This document shows positions 12,080 to 24,675 of a DNA stretch of 64,000 bases, piece by piece. The stretch's first letter is position 1; each line of letters starts with the position of its first letter. The DNA comes from Leptidea sinapis. Taxonomy: Eukaryota > Arthropoda > Insecta > Lepidoptera > Pieridae. The translations under genes and the position numbers were made by a program. Location of the stretch: contig NC_066312.1 in the NCBI RefSeq assembly GCF_905404315.1, positions 15,425,001-15,489,000 of the forward strand, read 5' to 3'. The notes below the pieces were generated by a model. That model did not search any database and was not told where the DNA came from. It saw only the letters and a list, made by a program, of their open reading frames with translations.

Positions 12080-14060
12080 CAATATTACAAAGAGGCCAAA
12101 CACTATTATACCTGGGCCACCAATTTTATCAAGACCGTGCAAGCTGTTTTCGAAGAAGACAGACAAAATTTATACAATCGCGAAATTGGTGTCAGTCGGT
12201 GAGTCATCAAACGTTTATTTATCATAGAATTTTACAAAAATGGCACAGGCAGAGGGTAGAGCTTTACACAGTAGTATAGATTTGTCAATACTACTATTGA
12301 AAAATTTGTTCGTATTGATCCTTAAGGTATACAGCATTATAAGAGGAACCTTTAAGCTTAACATATTAAAGCTGTAGGTACAAAGGAATGTATAGATATA
12401 AAGATATATATGAATGGAATAGTGCAGAACGTTTTACGTCTTAAAAATTGACGCAGACCTGTTTGTATGACACTAGTGTCTCGAAATTTTTTGCGATGTT
12501 TTGTGCGATGGTGTACTTTTTTCGTGTACAAATTGCACGGGAATGCGGTCACCGCGCCATTTAAAACAAGACTTGTTGGGACTCGTTCTCGCGGTTATTT
12601 CCCGATTGATATTACTAATTACTTAGATACGCACTTATTTGTGTAGGCAAGACGTAAAATATAAAATCAATTATTTAAATATGAAATAGTACGACGTGGA
12701 TTTTTTATCACTGTTTGTGGATCGCCCCCTTTCTATGGAACACTAGGAAAGGATTGTAAAAAAAAATATCAAACAAGAAGCTTGAAAAACCGAATATGAA
12801 ATTTTCATTTACAATTTTCCTTCAAATGACAACAAATTTGAATAGTTGACGTTATTTATTATAATGACAACCTTAGAAACCTTTCAATAATAATGGTAGT
12901 TAGTTTAATTTAAAAAATGTTAAATAAAAAAAATCCTAATCCTAATATTTATGATAATATTATTGAGTATATTATGATTCAAGTGAGGTAAGTCGCTCAT
13001 TATACACGAGGCTGTGCAATTACGCGACGGCGTAAATCAGCCGAATGTCTGGTGAGCGAGAAAAAACAAATATGTACTGCATAAATCGTATTGATATCAA
13101 TATCGTCTTTGAGCTTAACCATGCTTCGTAACGTAGAATAGTTGCACCGCGGCGAGTTCAAATGACTGGGTTATTTTGTTGCTCTTCCATTGTACGAAAA
13201 ATCGTAAGCAGCTTTTCTCTAGATTTTGCAGGTATTACGCCTTCATTTACATTTTAAAAAAAAAAGCGGGGTAAATCTACAAATTGTTCATCTTCTGTGC
13301 TAAAACTTGACATTTTTACAAACATAAATAAATATTATATACAAACAAAATATGAAAATTGTGGGAATTGGTGAGAAATTTTTTGCACTCGCCAAATGTT
13401 AGCGCCAGGTTTGATTACATATATCCTACTAACAAATTATAATTTAAGTCATATAAAGCATACATATTATAACAAATTTTTTTGTCATAATTAAGGACAC
13501 ATTTATTTATTCCAAAAATGTAAATATGATTATCAGCGGCATAAAACCTCTTCATTGTTACAAAAAAAACTGTATTACCCGGTTAAATTGAAAATGACCT
13601 GTCTACTCTCCATATACTTTGCAGTTAGGTGCTAATTTAACTTTGTAGGGATAATTCTATTATGTGTAATGCTAAGCACGTTCGATTTATAGCCCTTATA
13701 ACGATGTAATAAGGTTCACTTTACGAGCAAGTGTTGTTGAAAAAAGATATTTATCGTACTGTACTTTGTTCCTTTAGCTTAGCGTGATTCATGTATGCAC
13801 GGTACCAAACTATGACTCACTCAACTCCCCTTATGAAAATACGTGCCCTATGAACACGTTTCTTTGAATTTTATTCGTATTGTTAATGCAATTAGCATTA
13901 TTCTTAATTGATGTCAGATGATAAGAAGTTTTAGCACCCAGTTAATCCAAACTTTCGTAAATGCCTATTTGTTTACTTTATTACAAAACAATACTGCGAG
14001 CTTCTCCAATCCAATTATGATATGAAACAATTATCTTTATCTAAGTACGTTCATTTATTT
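12080..14060. other. Intergenic, unrecognised
   Basis: No convincing gene or repeat family. The open frames present are short and low in complexity. Confidence 0.4.
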
Positions 14061-14063
14061 TTA

Positions 14064-14097
14064 AGGTTCCGTAAAAAAAAATCACCCAACGGAACCT
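14064..14097. repeat. Small hairpin, AGGTTCCGT arms
   Basis: AGGTTCCGT at 14064-14072 pairs with ACGGAACCT at 14089-14097 around a 16 nt loop. Similar GGTTCCGT hairpins are common in lepidopteran repeats. Confidence 0.5.
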
Positions 14098-14366
14098 CTT
14101 TTACTACTACTCCCCTATCTGTATATAGTGAACTGTATATCATAAATATACAGCCCGCGTACATATAGTATCTACATCATACATTTCATAAGTCGCATTA
14201 GTTCGGCGGCTTAAACAATGACGTTTGTATTTTATAATGCCGTCATAAGAACTATTTTGAGTAAATCCAAAATGGCCGCATACAATTTAAAAAATGTAGC
14301 TGTATCGTATTATGTCTAACATAATGGTAAGGAATCATTCATAAGCTGCCGACCGTAGAAAGTAAG

Positions 14367-14744
14367 GTTAGCGCGTGAGTTGAATGCATTCGGGGCCAGA
14401 GGTAAAGTGCGCGAGAGTATCTGGCACTCACCGCGTTATCGCGTTAATACTAAATTTGCGATCCCATATTATTTTTGTGATTTTAATAACGAATGATCAG
14501 AGTCCATTAGTTTATGAATAAAAACGAGTTTTTATTTCATCGCCAATCACGAGAATTATTTAGCAATAAATGTTTTATTCATGTTGAAGAAAATCAAAAC
14601 AAAAATTTGAGATTTAATAATTAGATAAAATTAGTAAATTTTAAGCATTATTTAAATTTATCGACACAACGGTCATCAATTATAATTAGGTCCCAACACT
14701 ATCGAATTCCTGATCTCTGCATTCAACTCGCGCGTTATCTGTAA
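14367..14744. repeat. MITE family TACAGATA, copy 1
   Basis: The left end holds GCGCGTGAGTTGAATGCA and the right end TGCATTCAACTCGCGCGTTATCTGTA, giving inverted termini. The interior shares cggggccagaggta and ttatcgacacaacggtcat with the copy at 25891-26288. No open frame. Confidence 0.7.
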
Positions 14745-15059
14745 CTTTATACGAAAGAACATTCCGCAAGAAAACAGCAAAAAAATATGTTCATTTTATT
14801 TCAAAGAGGTTTCATTACCGGTATAATTAGCATCGCAATGAAATGACTACTTTTGACGAACCATATCAGCTGTTGAATTTAACAGCTGAGGTCACCCTCA
14901 TAAGGGGAGTTCTGTTTAGTGTAGTACGTTTTTATACAGTTCTACAACGGAAGGTAAGTACTTCATACCTTTGACGAAATGAACTCAACTGCATGATTTA
15001 GGTACGCGTACCTCGGTAGAGTACGTACTCCCTAAACTTTATGAGATTGTAAATATATA

Positions 15060-15198
15060 CCCCCTTATTCATAATGGTCCGCTAACTTAAAACAGCCGCT
15101 AAAAAAGTGTTTTTTCTCATTCTGACTTAGGTCAATAGAAGAAGACAGAGTGAGAATTAGCAATGCTTTAACTTAGTAGACTATTATCAATAAGGGGG
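15060..15198. repeat. 139 bp MITE with CCCCCTTATT termini
   Basis: Termini of about 32 bp are inverted: CCCCCTTATTCATAATGGTC on the left and, as the reverse complement of the right end, CCCCCTTATTGATAATAGTC. Flanking ATA at 15057-15059 and 15199-15201 may be the target duplication (or TA). The core holds a second inverted pair (ctcattctg and cagagtgag). Confidence 0.75.
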
Positions 15199-15659
15199 AT
15201 AAAGAATATTTAGTTAATAAGTATTACGTCACTAAACGCCAACGTATGTTGTTAGGAATATGTCGTTATAATTCAATGAATAAATAAGATTTTATACTAT
15301 CTATATTTTATCTTTACCTATTATTAATAATAAAACTGCTCCAACAACGTCTCGTTTGACTCAAATCAATAAAATTCACTCGATTTTTTAAATATACAAG
15401 GTTTTAGGATGAAGATTCCTTATGTCTGCACAGGTAACTACTTTTTAATGACAAGAAAACACAACCAATGAATATCAAAATAGTGAGAGTTAGGTTAGTA
15501 AAAAAATTAACGGTTTCTAATAGTAGGAATGGAATAGCTAATCAGGAATGATATATAAAAACTTATACAAGACATACAACTCCGCTATTCGCGATATGTA
15601 CTAATAAATATTAGTCACCAAGTTTTCATTCTTAGATGTTCCGGATTACATATTTTAAA

Positions 15660-15942
15660 ACTAGCTGACCCGGCAAACGTTGTTTTGCCATATAAATTAT
15701 TTTTGGATAAACCATTTCTTGGACATTGTAACATTACTTTATTTTTCTAAAATAATTGTAGCCTAAGTTACTCCTTATTACACCAGTTACCTGCCAATAA
15801 AAGTCCCGTTAAAATCGGTCCAGCCATTTCAGAGATTAGCCGGAACAAACTGGAACAAGAAATATTCATATACATGTAGTAAAAAATGGTTATTTCGATA
15901 TTACAAAAAGACACTCCCATTTTATTTATATGTATAGATAAC
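15660..15942 (+). repeat. CTAGCTGACCC-type repeat (family G)
   Basis: It starts ctagctgacccggcaaacgt, has tgttttgccatat, a middle with ggtccagccatttcagagat, and ends tttatatgtatagata. A close relative is at 53955-54290. This family is very common in Lepidoptera; its class is not clear from the sequence. Confidence 0.7.
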
Positions 15943-16439
15943 AATGCAAAATAATAGAGAAAAATCTTTCAATTAAAAGAATCGGTTGACAAGGCCTCCT
16001 AATTGTAATTGCACGAACGAACACTTAATGAAACGGGTTTTAATGAACTCCGACGATATGTGTCCCCCGTATCAGACCTCCACCGTGTGTTGATCTATTA
16101 GTAAATTGAAAAATAAAATAAACAGGGATCACATATTATGGATCCGTTGCCAGGCATAATAAAGGAACCTAACTACCATCAATGCGCGGTAGAAAGTCAA
16201 TTTTATACTACTCTGATTAAGAGCTGTTTTAAAAAGCATACTAGTAAAGCTCTGAAATATAATGCGTCGAAGCTCCCTTCAATTTACCCTATAAAATATA
16301 TTAGTGTGGATAATACCCGAAAAAATTTCTTTGAGTATTTTAAAGTACGGTTTAGGTGATGAGAGTTCAAACAGTCGAGGTTTTTAAACAAAGTTACAAT
16401 ATTAAAATAAATTAAAAGCTTATCTATAGCTTTTTTATT

Positions 16440-16690
16440 TTCTTTTATGCAAGAGTGGTGATATAATTCAGGATAGCAGACAGCCTTTAGAAACTCCATT
16501 GTTAACGCGATCAAGAAATTTCTATATGTATACTGAGCCGAGCGAGAAAACTGATCGTCCATTTATTATATAAGTCTCGGGAAGACCAAATGATGGATGT
16601 TTTCAAAAAGTGCCTTGTACCATACAGTATCATATGCTTTCGCTTTTCCGGACTTATTTTAAAAGCCTTCTATGCTTAAGATAATTGCAT
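16440..16690 (-). mobile_element. LINE family A reverse transcriptase fragment
   Basis: The minus-strand frames show a diverged version of the 1590-1790 region (GLPET, then a VSKGCLLS version of the PQG box, then SPLLH). It has stops and frameshifts. No tail is attached. Confidence 0.5.
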
Positions 16691-16699
16691 TGATATAAC

Positions 16700-18050
16700 G
16701 GGAAAATCGCCATCTTATTGACTATATTAAAAGACGTTCCGTCCGTGCTTCTTTATAAGTAATAATAATCTAATATAATAAGTACAGTGTTACTAAGCTA
16801 ATAGTGGAAACCCCCATACCATGTCTCGTCCCGATAGCCCTTTTTTATCGGACAGAAAAAAGTCTCGTTTCAGCAAGGTCTAGTATATTTAATACCTAAT
16901 TTAATATTTAAGTATATTTAATACTTATTATCCATAAATAAAAAAAATAAAAAAAAACAGATCTTCTACCCCAGGTTAATTAAATGATTTTTAAAGTAGT
17001 CTTGTCCATATAAAACTGTCGCCACTACACCCTGTCGCACCTACCAGGTATTCAAAGTAAAGGAGGATAGTTTACTCGAAAGAAAATAATTCAGTGCAGC
17101 ACACGTGCCAGCGACTCTACATCAGTAAAAGGGGTATGTTAACGTGAATATAATTTTAATAAACTTCAAAGTAATAAAAAATATGTTACTTTAAGGCTGT
17201 GCGAGTTATTACTGCGAATATTAACAAATATGAATTATACTATAAAGATACATAATAAACAGATTTAAAATGTTACAAAAATTTCAATAATTCATTGATT
17301 GAGAAAAATATGTAGATGCAGTACTTGGTATAAAATACAAATAAATATATTTCTTTGTTCAGCCTTGTGAAAAATTAATTCTTGCAGTATTTTTTTTTTG
17401 TTATATCTATCAACTCTATAAGCCGATTTCTTGTCTTTAGCAAAATATTATTTTAATAACATTTTGAAAGAAAATATTTTCTAAAATTTCGCCGCGATTG
17501 GATAATAAGAGTAAAAATAGGTATATTATCTGTACTTCACTTAGGCATCTGCAGAATATAGTTCTAGCACATAAATATTGTATGTATTATACAGATTCAT
17601 CTTCAATGCATTACTTTCGAAGACACACTGCAAAACATCTAATTTTTTTTTATAGGAACAATATACTTCGTTATATTAATATTATGATTTCTCTGTTTAT
17701 TTTAATCACAATACGAAAAGTCAGTCATACAATGATTGGTTTTTTAAATATTACTAGTAATATATATCATAATTTATATTAATCTTAACGAAAACTAATT
17801 ATTTTCACCCGTGTTCGTTAATAATTGCATTGTATTTATATTTTTTGCAATTATTAAAAGAAATGAGTATCTATTTCTTTTTATATTTCCACATTATAGG
17901 CCAATCTAGTTATTATTTATGGCCGCGCATGACGCTTGTTTTTGCCGCAAAAATATACGAATTGCAAGGCACGCCTTGGTCAAGTTATTTTCTTATTCAA
18001 AATAGAATTTTTAAGTAGTTACTAAACTGATATCTATAGGTCGAATATCT
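16700..18050. other. Intergenic, AT-rich, unrecognised
   Basis: Two low-complexity open frames (17498-17782, 17830-18018) have no recognisable content. Confidence 0.4.
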
Positions 18051-18054
18051 TACA

Positions 18055-18400
18055 CCTTTTTACGAAGAATGGTCTCTCTGGGTGCAAGAAACCTAGCAGA
18101 ACTCTTTTTTTTAAATAAAATGGTATTAAAATTAAATTTATTCATATAATAGCATGGGAACTTAATTACGCTATAGTGACCTAACCACACAAATACCTTT
18201 ATGAATTGTTAACAATATGTCAACTTACATAATATATTATAATTTCTTCGCCAAACAAAATACTTTTTGCCTACTCGACTTATCCGAGTAGTAGGCATAA
18301 CAAGTTTATTTTTGTTCCTGGTGTTAACAATATGATATTTAAAAAAATCTAGAAATTCGCATATCAATAGTATATGAATTAGAGGCAACAGTGAATATAC
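18055..18400 (-). mobile_element. LINE family D 3'-end fragment
   Basis: It shares gggtgcaagaaacctagcag and the cgagtagtaggcataa...agttta block with the copy at 52130-52560. The minus-strand reading resembles the jockey-like C-terminus MPTTRxxRVGK. Confidence 0.6.
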
Positions 18401-18889
18401 ATTCATATGTATATATATTCATATTCATATTAATTTCTTTCATTTTTTCTCTTAATGGTTATTTAGTAGCAAATTTATTAAAAGCGTAGCAATGGAAATG
18501 GCGTTTATGATAATTATTTCTATAGTCTATACAATTTTTTTGATATATTATATATTTTCGCTGCTTACCTATAGCGTCTACACTATGTGTCTATAGTATG
18601 TGAAATATTCCATTCGACCAATAGATAAAATGGAATCAGGTTGACGTGTGACGTCGTACACAGAATTTCTTTTGCCTCATTTGGATTGTTTGACAACGGC
18701 GGCTGATGTTCCGTCATGTTCTTTAATGTAAATCTTAGGCATTGACTTACACTTACCTTACCCTATTGTTTGTAATTTGATTGCATGTATGTTGCTAACG
18801 GCCGTATTGAATAACGTATCTCTAGTTAATTTTGCATTGCAATTTAATTACAGACAGAAATTCACCCACCCTTAAATATTTTTTTGACA

Positions 18890-19225
18890 TCTTTTTTTAT
18901 TATTATTTCATTATGATTCAGCATTAAAAATTACATACAGTTTCAGATTTTCACCCGACTACGATCAACACTTATTTTTGTATCGCGATTTTAATATTAT
19001 TCTAATATTATTAAGCAATATAGTTGCAAGATGGCAATCGAATCTAATGATTATTGTAGTACGATAAATTTTATACTTATATTTTTTATACCATATATAT
19101 TATTTATTTGTACTATATATTTGGTAGGTCTGAGAATCGGTAGTCACCTATTTTTTAAGCCTCAAAAATTTTAAATATTTTTTTTATCTTTATACGGCAA
19201 TACAACGTTTGCTGGGTCAGCTAGT
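18890..19225 (-). repeat. CTAGCTGACCC-type repeat (family G), minus copy
   Basis: It reads from cacccacccttaaatat on the left to caacgtttgctgggtcagct at 19203-19223, the reverse complement of the family start. The atttggtaggtctgagaatcgg block is shared with copies at 27600-28450. Confidence 0.7.
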
Positions 19226-19229
19226 AATC

Positions 19230-19690
19230 TATTATATTAAATAATTATTGACCACGTACTTTTTAAATTCATATTTTAATTAGTGTAAATTAATATAATT
19301 ACTTACATAGGAAAAAAAATAGTGTGTATACTTATGTACGAACGCGGGAAGTTATTCTTCTTTGGCGTAATAAAACAATTAAAATATTATATACCTCTTG
19401 CTATTTTACGTTTGTAAAAAACACAATATTGTAAGAAGCTATTAAAAACAACCAAAGATACTATAATTATACCGCATAATTAAGTTAAATAACGTGTTTT
19501 TAATAATAGTAATAATAAATAATTTATTTTCAGGCATATCACCCATAGATCTACAAACATTCTTAACTTAAATTACAATACGTAGTTGAATTTAATTTGA
19601 TTTTAATTATATTACAGATAAAATAACACATGAAAATTTAATATATGTCATAATTACAATTATAAAAAGAAAATCATTAATGTGCTTGCA
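19230..19690. other. Intergenic, unrecognised
   Basis: AT-rich; nothing supported. Confidence 0.4.
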
Positions 19691-19694
19691 TGGA

Positions 19695-19950
19695 TCAGCC
19701 TAGCTATCCAACGCGGAAATGCTCCCATTAATACGCTTCCCCGTAATGATAGTTTTAATTTAATATAATCATAGTATTGTAAATAAAGTTATAATATTTG
19801 TTTCGTTTGAATAAATACACTTACTTAAACATACTGTATATAAACATCCGTAACTCGGAAACAAAAATCCATATTCATCATATAAATGTTTGCACCTACC
19901 GGGATTTGAACCCGGGACTTCTCCAACCACTGGGCTATATGGGTCGTCAA
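19695..19950 (-). mobile_element. tRNA-derived SINE, copy with shortened head
   Basis: On the minus strand it starts cgacccatatagcccagtgg, keeps the A-box-like tagcccagtggttgg and the B-box-like gggttcaaatcc. It lacks about 18 nt between them compared with the copy at 20329. The body (gtgcaaacatttatatgatg) matches the other copies. Confidence 0.75.
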
Positions 19951-20328
19951 ATAAAATAAAGGACACGTTATGAATGAATTTTCATAATTCTTTTTTTGCC
20001 TAACCCAAACCAAACTCGATATTGATTTCTCCGGTTGCACATAAACATAAAGCACTTTCCGGGAAGGCTTAGAATATAATTTATAATGAAAACAGAGCTC
20101 TTATTAACACACTCATCATTATTGTACAAGAATCAGTTTTTCATGAGAAATGTGTTCGTAGTCGTTTGTAATCGCTTACCACCGTTACCGCCCATGTAGT
20201 TTACCGGAACGGTTTGTTGTTTTTATTTGTTATATTAATTGTTTGCAATTTGATTGCATGTATGTTTTTAACGGCCGTATTCAATATCGTATCTCTAGTT
20301 AAGGATACATTGCTGTCACTGTTTTTTG

Positions 20329-20545
20329 ACGACCTGTATAGCCGAGTGGTTAGCGATCCTACCTACTAGGCTAGAGGTCCCGGGTTCGAATCCCGGTAGG
20401 TGCAAGCATTTATATGATTAATATGGATGTTTGTTTCCCAGTCATGCATGTTTAAATGTATTTTTATATGAATGTATGTATGTTTATGTAAGTTTATTGT
20501 ATTAAACATATCGTTGTCTTGTAACCCATAACACTGTGTCAATAT
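20329..20545 (+). mobile_element. tRNA-derived SINE
   Basis: The head gacctgtatagccgagtggt carries an RNA polymerase III A box (tagccgagtggttagcg), and gggttcgaatcccggtagg is the B box. The head is followed by the body gcaagcatttatatgatt and an end near ttgtcttgtaacccataaca. Four copies share this body, so this is a SINE and not a tRNA gene. Confidence 0.85.
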
Positions 20546-20549
20546 TTAA

Positions 20550-20935
20550 AAAAAAATAAAAGGATCTTTTCTGTCCATAGTCTTGTCCGGTATAGGTATA
20601 GTCCAAAGCTTTATGTCGATACGTTATTGGAATGTAAGTAAGCGGAGAAGGATTGATTTGTCTTACCTCTAGTAAGTTAAACTGAGGATAGATAGGTTAT
20701 TGATATCTGTAAGAAGATATACATAATATATATAAAAAAGGATTGTGTGGTTTTATGAAACCACGGTAAAAGTGAAACATTTTTTTCACATTATAGACAT
20801 TTAACTAAAAATTTTTGGAATAATATTCCATTAAGGATATAAAAATCACTTTATCAATCTTAATTTTATACTCGGAAAATTGGAATGATAATGGGAAATA
20901 ATAAAAGTAGACTAAGTCTCTAAGCCCTGGTTAAA
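20550..20935. other. Intergenic, unrecognised
   Basis: Nothing supported. Confidence 0.4.
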
Positions 20936-20939
20936 AATA

Positions 20940-21325
20940 TTGATTGAAAAGGATTACATTAAACACTGACAAACAACATTTACATTAAACACTGACAAAA
21001 ACAAACAAAATAGCGTGGAACACTGGCACAAATGAAATGACAAACATGTCATTTTTCACCATCACTTTCACGGAACCAATTCTGGTATTTGATCAAATCA
21101 CTAGATTTGTTTAGAGAAATGATAAAATTCTGTAGTTATTTTAACATCTTCCTTGATTTGATCAAATCACTTAGGAAATTGAACAAATATCTGTTTTTAT
21201 CATATCCCTGCGACATAATAATACACTACACGGTCAGCTGCTGCGAACTATATGCGACGCACGACCGTCACTCGACATGCAACACACAGACGAAAAATTG
21301 AGACGATGTAATAAAAGTTTCACTT
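20940..21325. repeat. Dispersed repeat family E, longer copy
   Basis: It begins with a short duplicated unit (catttacattaaacactgaca twice) and ends with cgaccgtcactcgacatgca and gagacgatgtaataaaagt. The copy at 48265-48420 has the same ends but lacks most of the middle. Confidence 0.6.
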
Positions 21326-21329
21326 TAAA

Positions 21330-21605
21330 AGCATACATTTATTGTCTCAAAATTGATTTCTTCAGAATTTTTTTGATCACATTACTAATATACTAGATTC
21401 TACTACCGCTTCGGAAACAAATGGCGCTCTTCTCAGAGAAGAAGCTGCGCAAGAAACTCTCCCAGCATTCTTTTTTTGCGCTCTTTTTAATAAAAATATA
21501 CTATATTGTACTGTCATTGCTTTTGCTATAAAACAATCAACATCTAGTCCCAGGCTGCCGAATTATTGAATATGTAATTCAGCTGTGGAGTAGTAGGATT
21601 TACGC
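21330..21605 (-). mobile_element. LINE family D 3'-end fragment
   Basis: It contains aatacatttattgtctcaaa-like sequence, the ctaccgcttcggaaacaaatg block, the tgcgcaagaaactctcccag hairpin region and the ctgtggagtagtaggattta block. All match the 3' part of the LINE at 22766-23435 in reverse. Confidence 0.75.
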
Positions 21606-21639
21606 TAGTATATTTTTTTTTTTAATTTATTTACAGATA

Positions 21640-21915
21640 ATGTCTGAACAGTGGCTGGGACTTTATAATAAAAGTGTATACATTTACCCTTAAAGCTATT
21701 ACGTATCTTATAGCGCAATAAGGAGTTTTGGAGTCCTCTCTTGATGATAACCTAACACTGCCTAAGGAATTCTGAAGAAACCAAAACACGTGGAAATCTG
21801 AAGATGCAAAGTCAGGTGTATTATCCAAGCCAATCTCTCTTAATTTTTGCTGATTCGCTTAAAAGTGTGTCGGGATAGCGTTATTGTGATGAAAGACAAC
21901 ATCCTTTCTAAATAC
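21640..21915 (-). mobile_element. Degenerate mariner transposase fragment
   Basis: The minus strand reads VVFHHNNAIPTHF, a stop, ANQQKLREIGLDNTPD and then FASSDFHVFWFLQNSLGSV. This follows the mariner catalytic region (usually HHDNA ... SPDLAPSDYHLF). The aspartate expected in HHD is Asn here, and stops and frame breaks follow. It lies beside a LINE fragment, with no terminal repeats seen. The family call rests on motif memory. Confidence 0.8.
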
Positions 21916-22496
21916 CTAGTGTCTTTTTTAATTTTTTAATAAAATTAATCGAATTACCTCATTAGATACTCGTATTTTGATCAACAAAGAAAAACAAATG
22001 CAAAATGGATTTTAGTTTTTATTTATTTAGAGTTGTTAACAAGACAATCAGCTCAAACCAAAAGAAAATAAAAGACAAAAATATAATAACTATTACAAAT
22101 AATATACAAAATTATAATACAATAAAATGACCAATAAACTCGATTACAAGAAAAACCATAGTTAATTCATATTTGATCAATCTCAGAAAATTAAAAATAG
22201 CTGGGAACATTTTACCACAGAGTTTTTTTTCCGTCCTATTATATATACATATTAAGTATAAAGAGAGTAAGAAATTTTAAAATATGAATTATGTCAATTA
22301 TTTATTAATTATTTAGAATAATTCAACAATAATTATTATGGGTAAGCTCTAAAAATATTTAAAATGCAACGTATTTTCGATTGATCCCGTTATTTATGTC
22401 TCAACAATAAACCACGGTTACTCACAAAAGTTTTCTATTTCGTATACTTTAATCTATTTCTCTATCTATATTCTATTTAAATTAAAATGAATGATG

Positions 22497-22749
22497 CTAA
22501 GCGCAAAACTCGACGGCTCAACCAATTCAGAAAAAAAATTGTAAGTTTCTTAAGTTAAAAACATATAAATAATAAATCCGTTGTTTGTTTACGCGCCAAA
22601 ACTTGATGATGCTCATTCTAATCCTTTAGTTTATATATTTTTTTTATTACTAGGCACGTTAGCAAATAAAGGTGACGGTTTTTATTTATTAAGTATTTAT
22701 TTTTTTACTTAAATAACTTGGTCGAGTTGTTCTCGAGTTTTGCGCTTAG
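22497..22749. repeat. 253 bp MITE with 17 bp perfect termini
   Basis: CTAAGCGCAAAACTCGA at 22497-22513 is matched by its exact reverse complement at 22733-22749. The interior is AT-rich with no frame. Target duplication not clear. A LINE starts just after it. Confidence 0.75.
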
Positions 22750-22765
22750 TAAGATATAAATTTTA

Positions 22766-23435
22766 ATATGAGGTGCTTTGGTTGTATCTTACTATGTTAC
22801 TACGGGGTCATGCTGCTGACATTGATATAGTGTTTACTCTGCAAAAGAGAGCTGTTCGTGCTATATATCAGCTTGGTTATAGACAGTCTCTCAAAGAAAA
22901 ATTTAAAGAAATAAATATTATGACTGCTCATTCTCAGTATATCTATGAAAAATTAATATACGTTCACAAAAATCGTCACGTTTTTGCTCTTAATATTGAT
23001 TTTAATTATTATAACACTAGAAATAAGGGATTGCTTCTACATAATAGCTTTAAGGGTAAATGTATACACTTCTATAATAAAGTCCCAGCCACTGTTCAGG
23101 CATTATCTATAAATAAATATAAATGTTTTATAAAAAAAATGGCTCTGTCGTAAATCCTATTACTCCACTGCTGAATATCTAAATGATCGGACAGTCTGGG
23201 ACTAGATTGTGATTATCATATAGCGATAGAAATGATTGTACAATATTGTATATTTTTATTGAAAAGAGCGCAAGAAAATAATTCTGGGAGAGTTTCTTGC
23301 GCCGCTTCTCCTCTCTCAGAGCGCCATTTGTTTCCGAAGCGGTAGTAATATATAGTAATTTTTAGAAATGACATCAAAAAGAATTCCAAAGGAATCAATT
23401 TTGAGAAAATAAATGCCTTTTATGCCTTTTTATCA
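22766..23435 (+). mobile_element. Jockey-like LINE (family D), 5'-truncated, C-terminal reverse transcriptase and 3' tail
   Basis: An intact 126-codon frame (22773-23153) carries the C-terminal reverse transcriptase region: LQKRAVRAIYQLGYRQSLKE, then FYNKVPATVQALSINKYKCF. The tail to about 23435 contains an inverted GCGCAAGAAA/TTTCTTGCGC pair and ends atgccttttatgccttttt. The frame is open, so this copy is younger than most here, but it lacks the catalytic polymerase part. Confidence 0.85.
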
Positions 23436-23439
23436 GGAG

Positions 23440-23990
23440 TGAGAGTAAAAAGTCTGAGTCGCTTAACATTGAATATTCAAGAAGAATCATTCATTGTACT
23501 TAAGTATTGGTTTATTCCATTGTGTATCAAACGGACGTCGCGTCGCTCGATATGATAACAAACACATTATACAGCTATATTTAGATGCGGATGCTCTTGT
23601 TGATTCGATATTTCTCTTACGAGGCCTCAAGGTCAGCTGCACTCACCATCGCATCTGTCGCTATATCTACTAGAGCAAAATTATTATGAGTCACAGATTT
23701 AGTTATATGCGATTGGACGAAGTCGTAAATACAATAGAAAGTTTTCTTGTATTCGCCACCCTAGTTTACGATAAAACATGTTATGACTCATGAAGCGGGG
23801 GTAGTTGCGTGCATGACTGCATTTCCAACCAGCCATTGTATTAGCTGAGTATCGCACCCTTTTTTAAAACCGATTAGTAACTTTGGTGAATGTTTACTCA
23901 ACAACTCAATTTATGAATAATATCTGGACAACCAAGCCTTGCTCGGATTTTTAAGAATGTACAAACTTGAATTTAAAAAAAAACTAATAG
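23440..23990. other. Intergenic, unrecognised
   Basis: No coding or repeat signal supported; some CG dinucleotides at 23530-23680. Confidence 0.4.
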
Positions 23991-24072
23991 GACATCTGGA
24001 TTCGAACCGGGTCTTCTGCTTTCCGGATCACCCAATGTCCCATCTGAGCTACTATAGTCTTGTATATAGTGT
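23990..24072 (-). mobile_element. tRNA-like element, probably a SINE head
   Basis: The minus strand contains a tagtagctcagatgggacat A-box region and a cggttcgaatccagatgtcc B-box region 30 nt apart. Clean cloverleaf pairing was not found by eye, and the sequence runs on into an A/T-rich body without a terminator, so a SINE head or tRNA pseudogene is more likely than a working tRNA gene. Confidence 0.5.
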
Positions 24073-24675
24073 CGAAATTTACCTTTGTATTCTAAAGTTA
24101 TTGTAGCTGTTTCTCATTAAAACGGATAAAACTACATTGTTTTAAATTGATAATGGATGGCTTATGATAACGGATCTAATTTTAATGACGCATACTTAGA
24201 TAATTTATACGTCTCTAGATAGAGCCTGATTCTGTTAGACAACCGATTTATTTCTTTAGTGTGCGTGTATTGCTCAAAATAGAGGTAATCAGTCAACCTC
24301 AAAGTTTTTCGACGTTTTCACAGCTTTCACAGTCCATCTAGACGTATAAATGTAATCTAAGGACATACGTATAAGGATCTAATACATAAAGCACATGCAT
24401 TGATATTTATACATTTTTTTTTTAACTGAATCAAAGTGACAAAAACTGTGTGGAGGAGGAGTAGGTTGTCCATTCGTGTGAGATATTATTTAGTATTTTC
24501 AGAATACTAACTACCGTTGTATGTAGTGTTGTAGTAGTATTCATGTTTTTCTTGGCACCATCTTAAAATGTTGTACAGTATTCTTTTACATCTGTATACG
24601 GATTCAAGAAGATAAAGATTTAAAGCTCGACATAATTTTTTTATATTTAACAATTTTTTTTTTGCAGACTTTGAA

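Noticed and set aside
16138..16359. 73-codon open frame, MDPLPGIIKEPNYHQ
   Set aside because: No family match I can name, no splice or expression signal, and it abuts a LINE fragment.
20329..20403. A tRNA gene
   Set aside because: Box A and B are present, but the same head plus a shared 140 bp body recurs at three other places, so it is a SINE.
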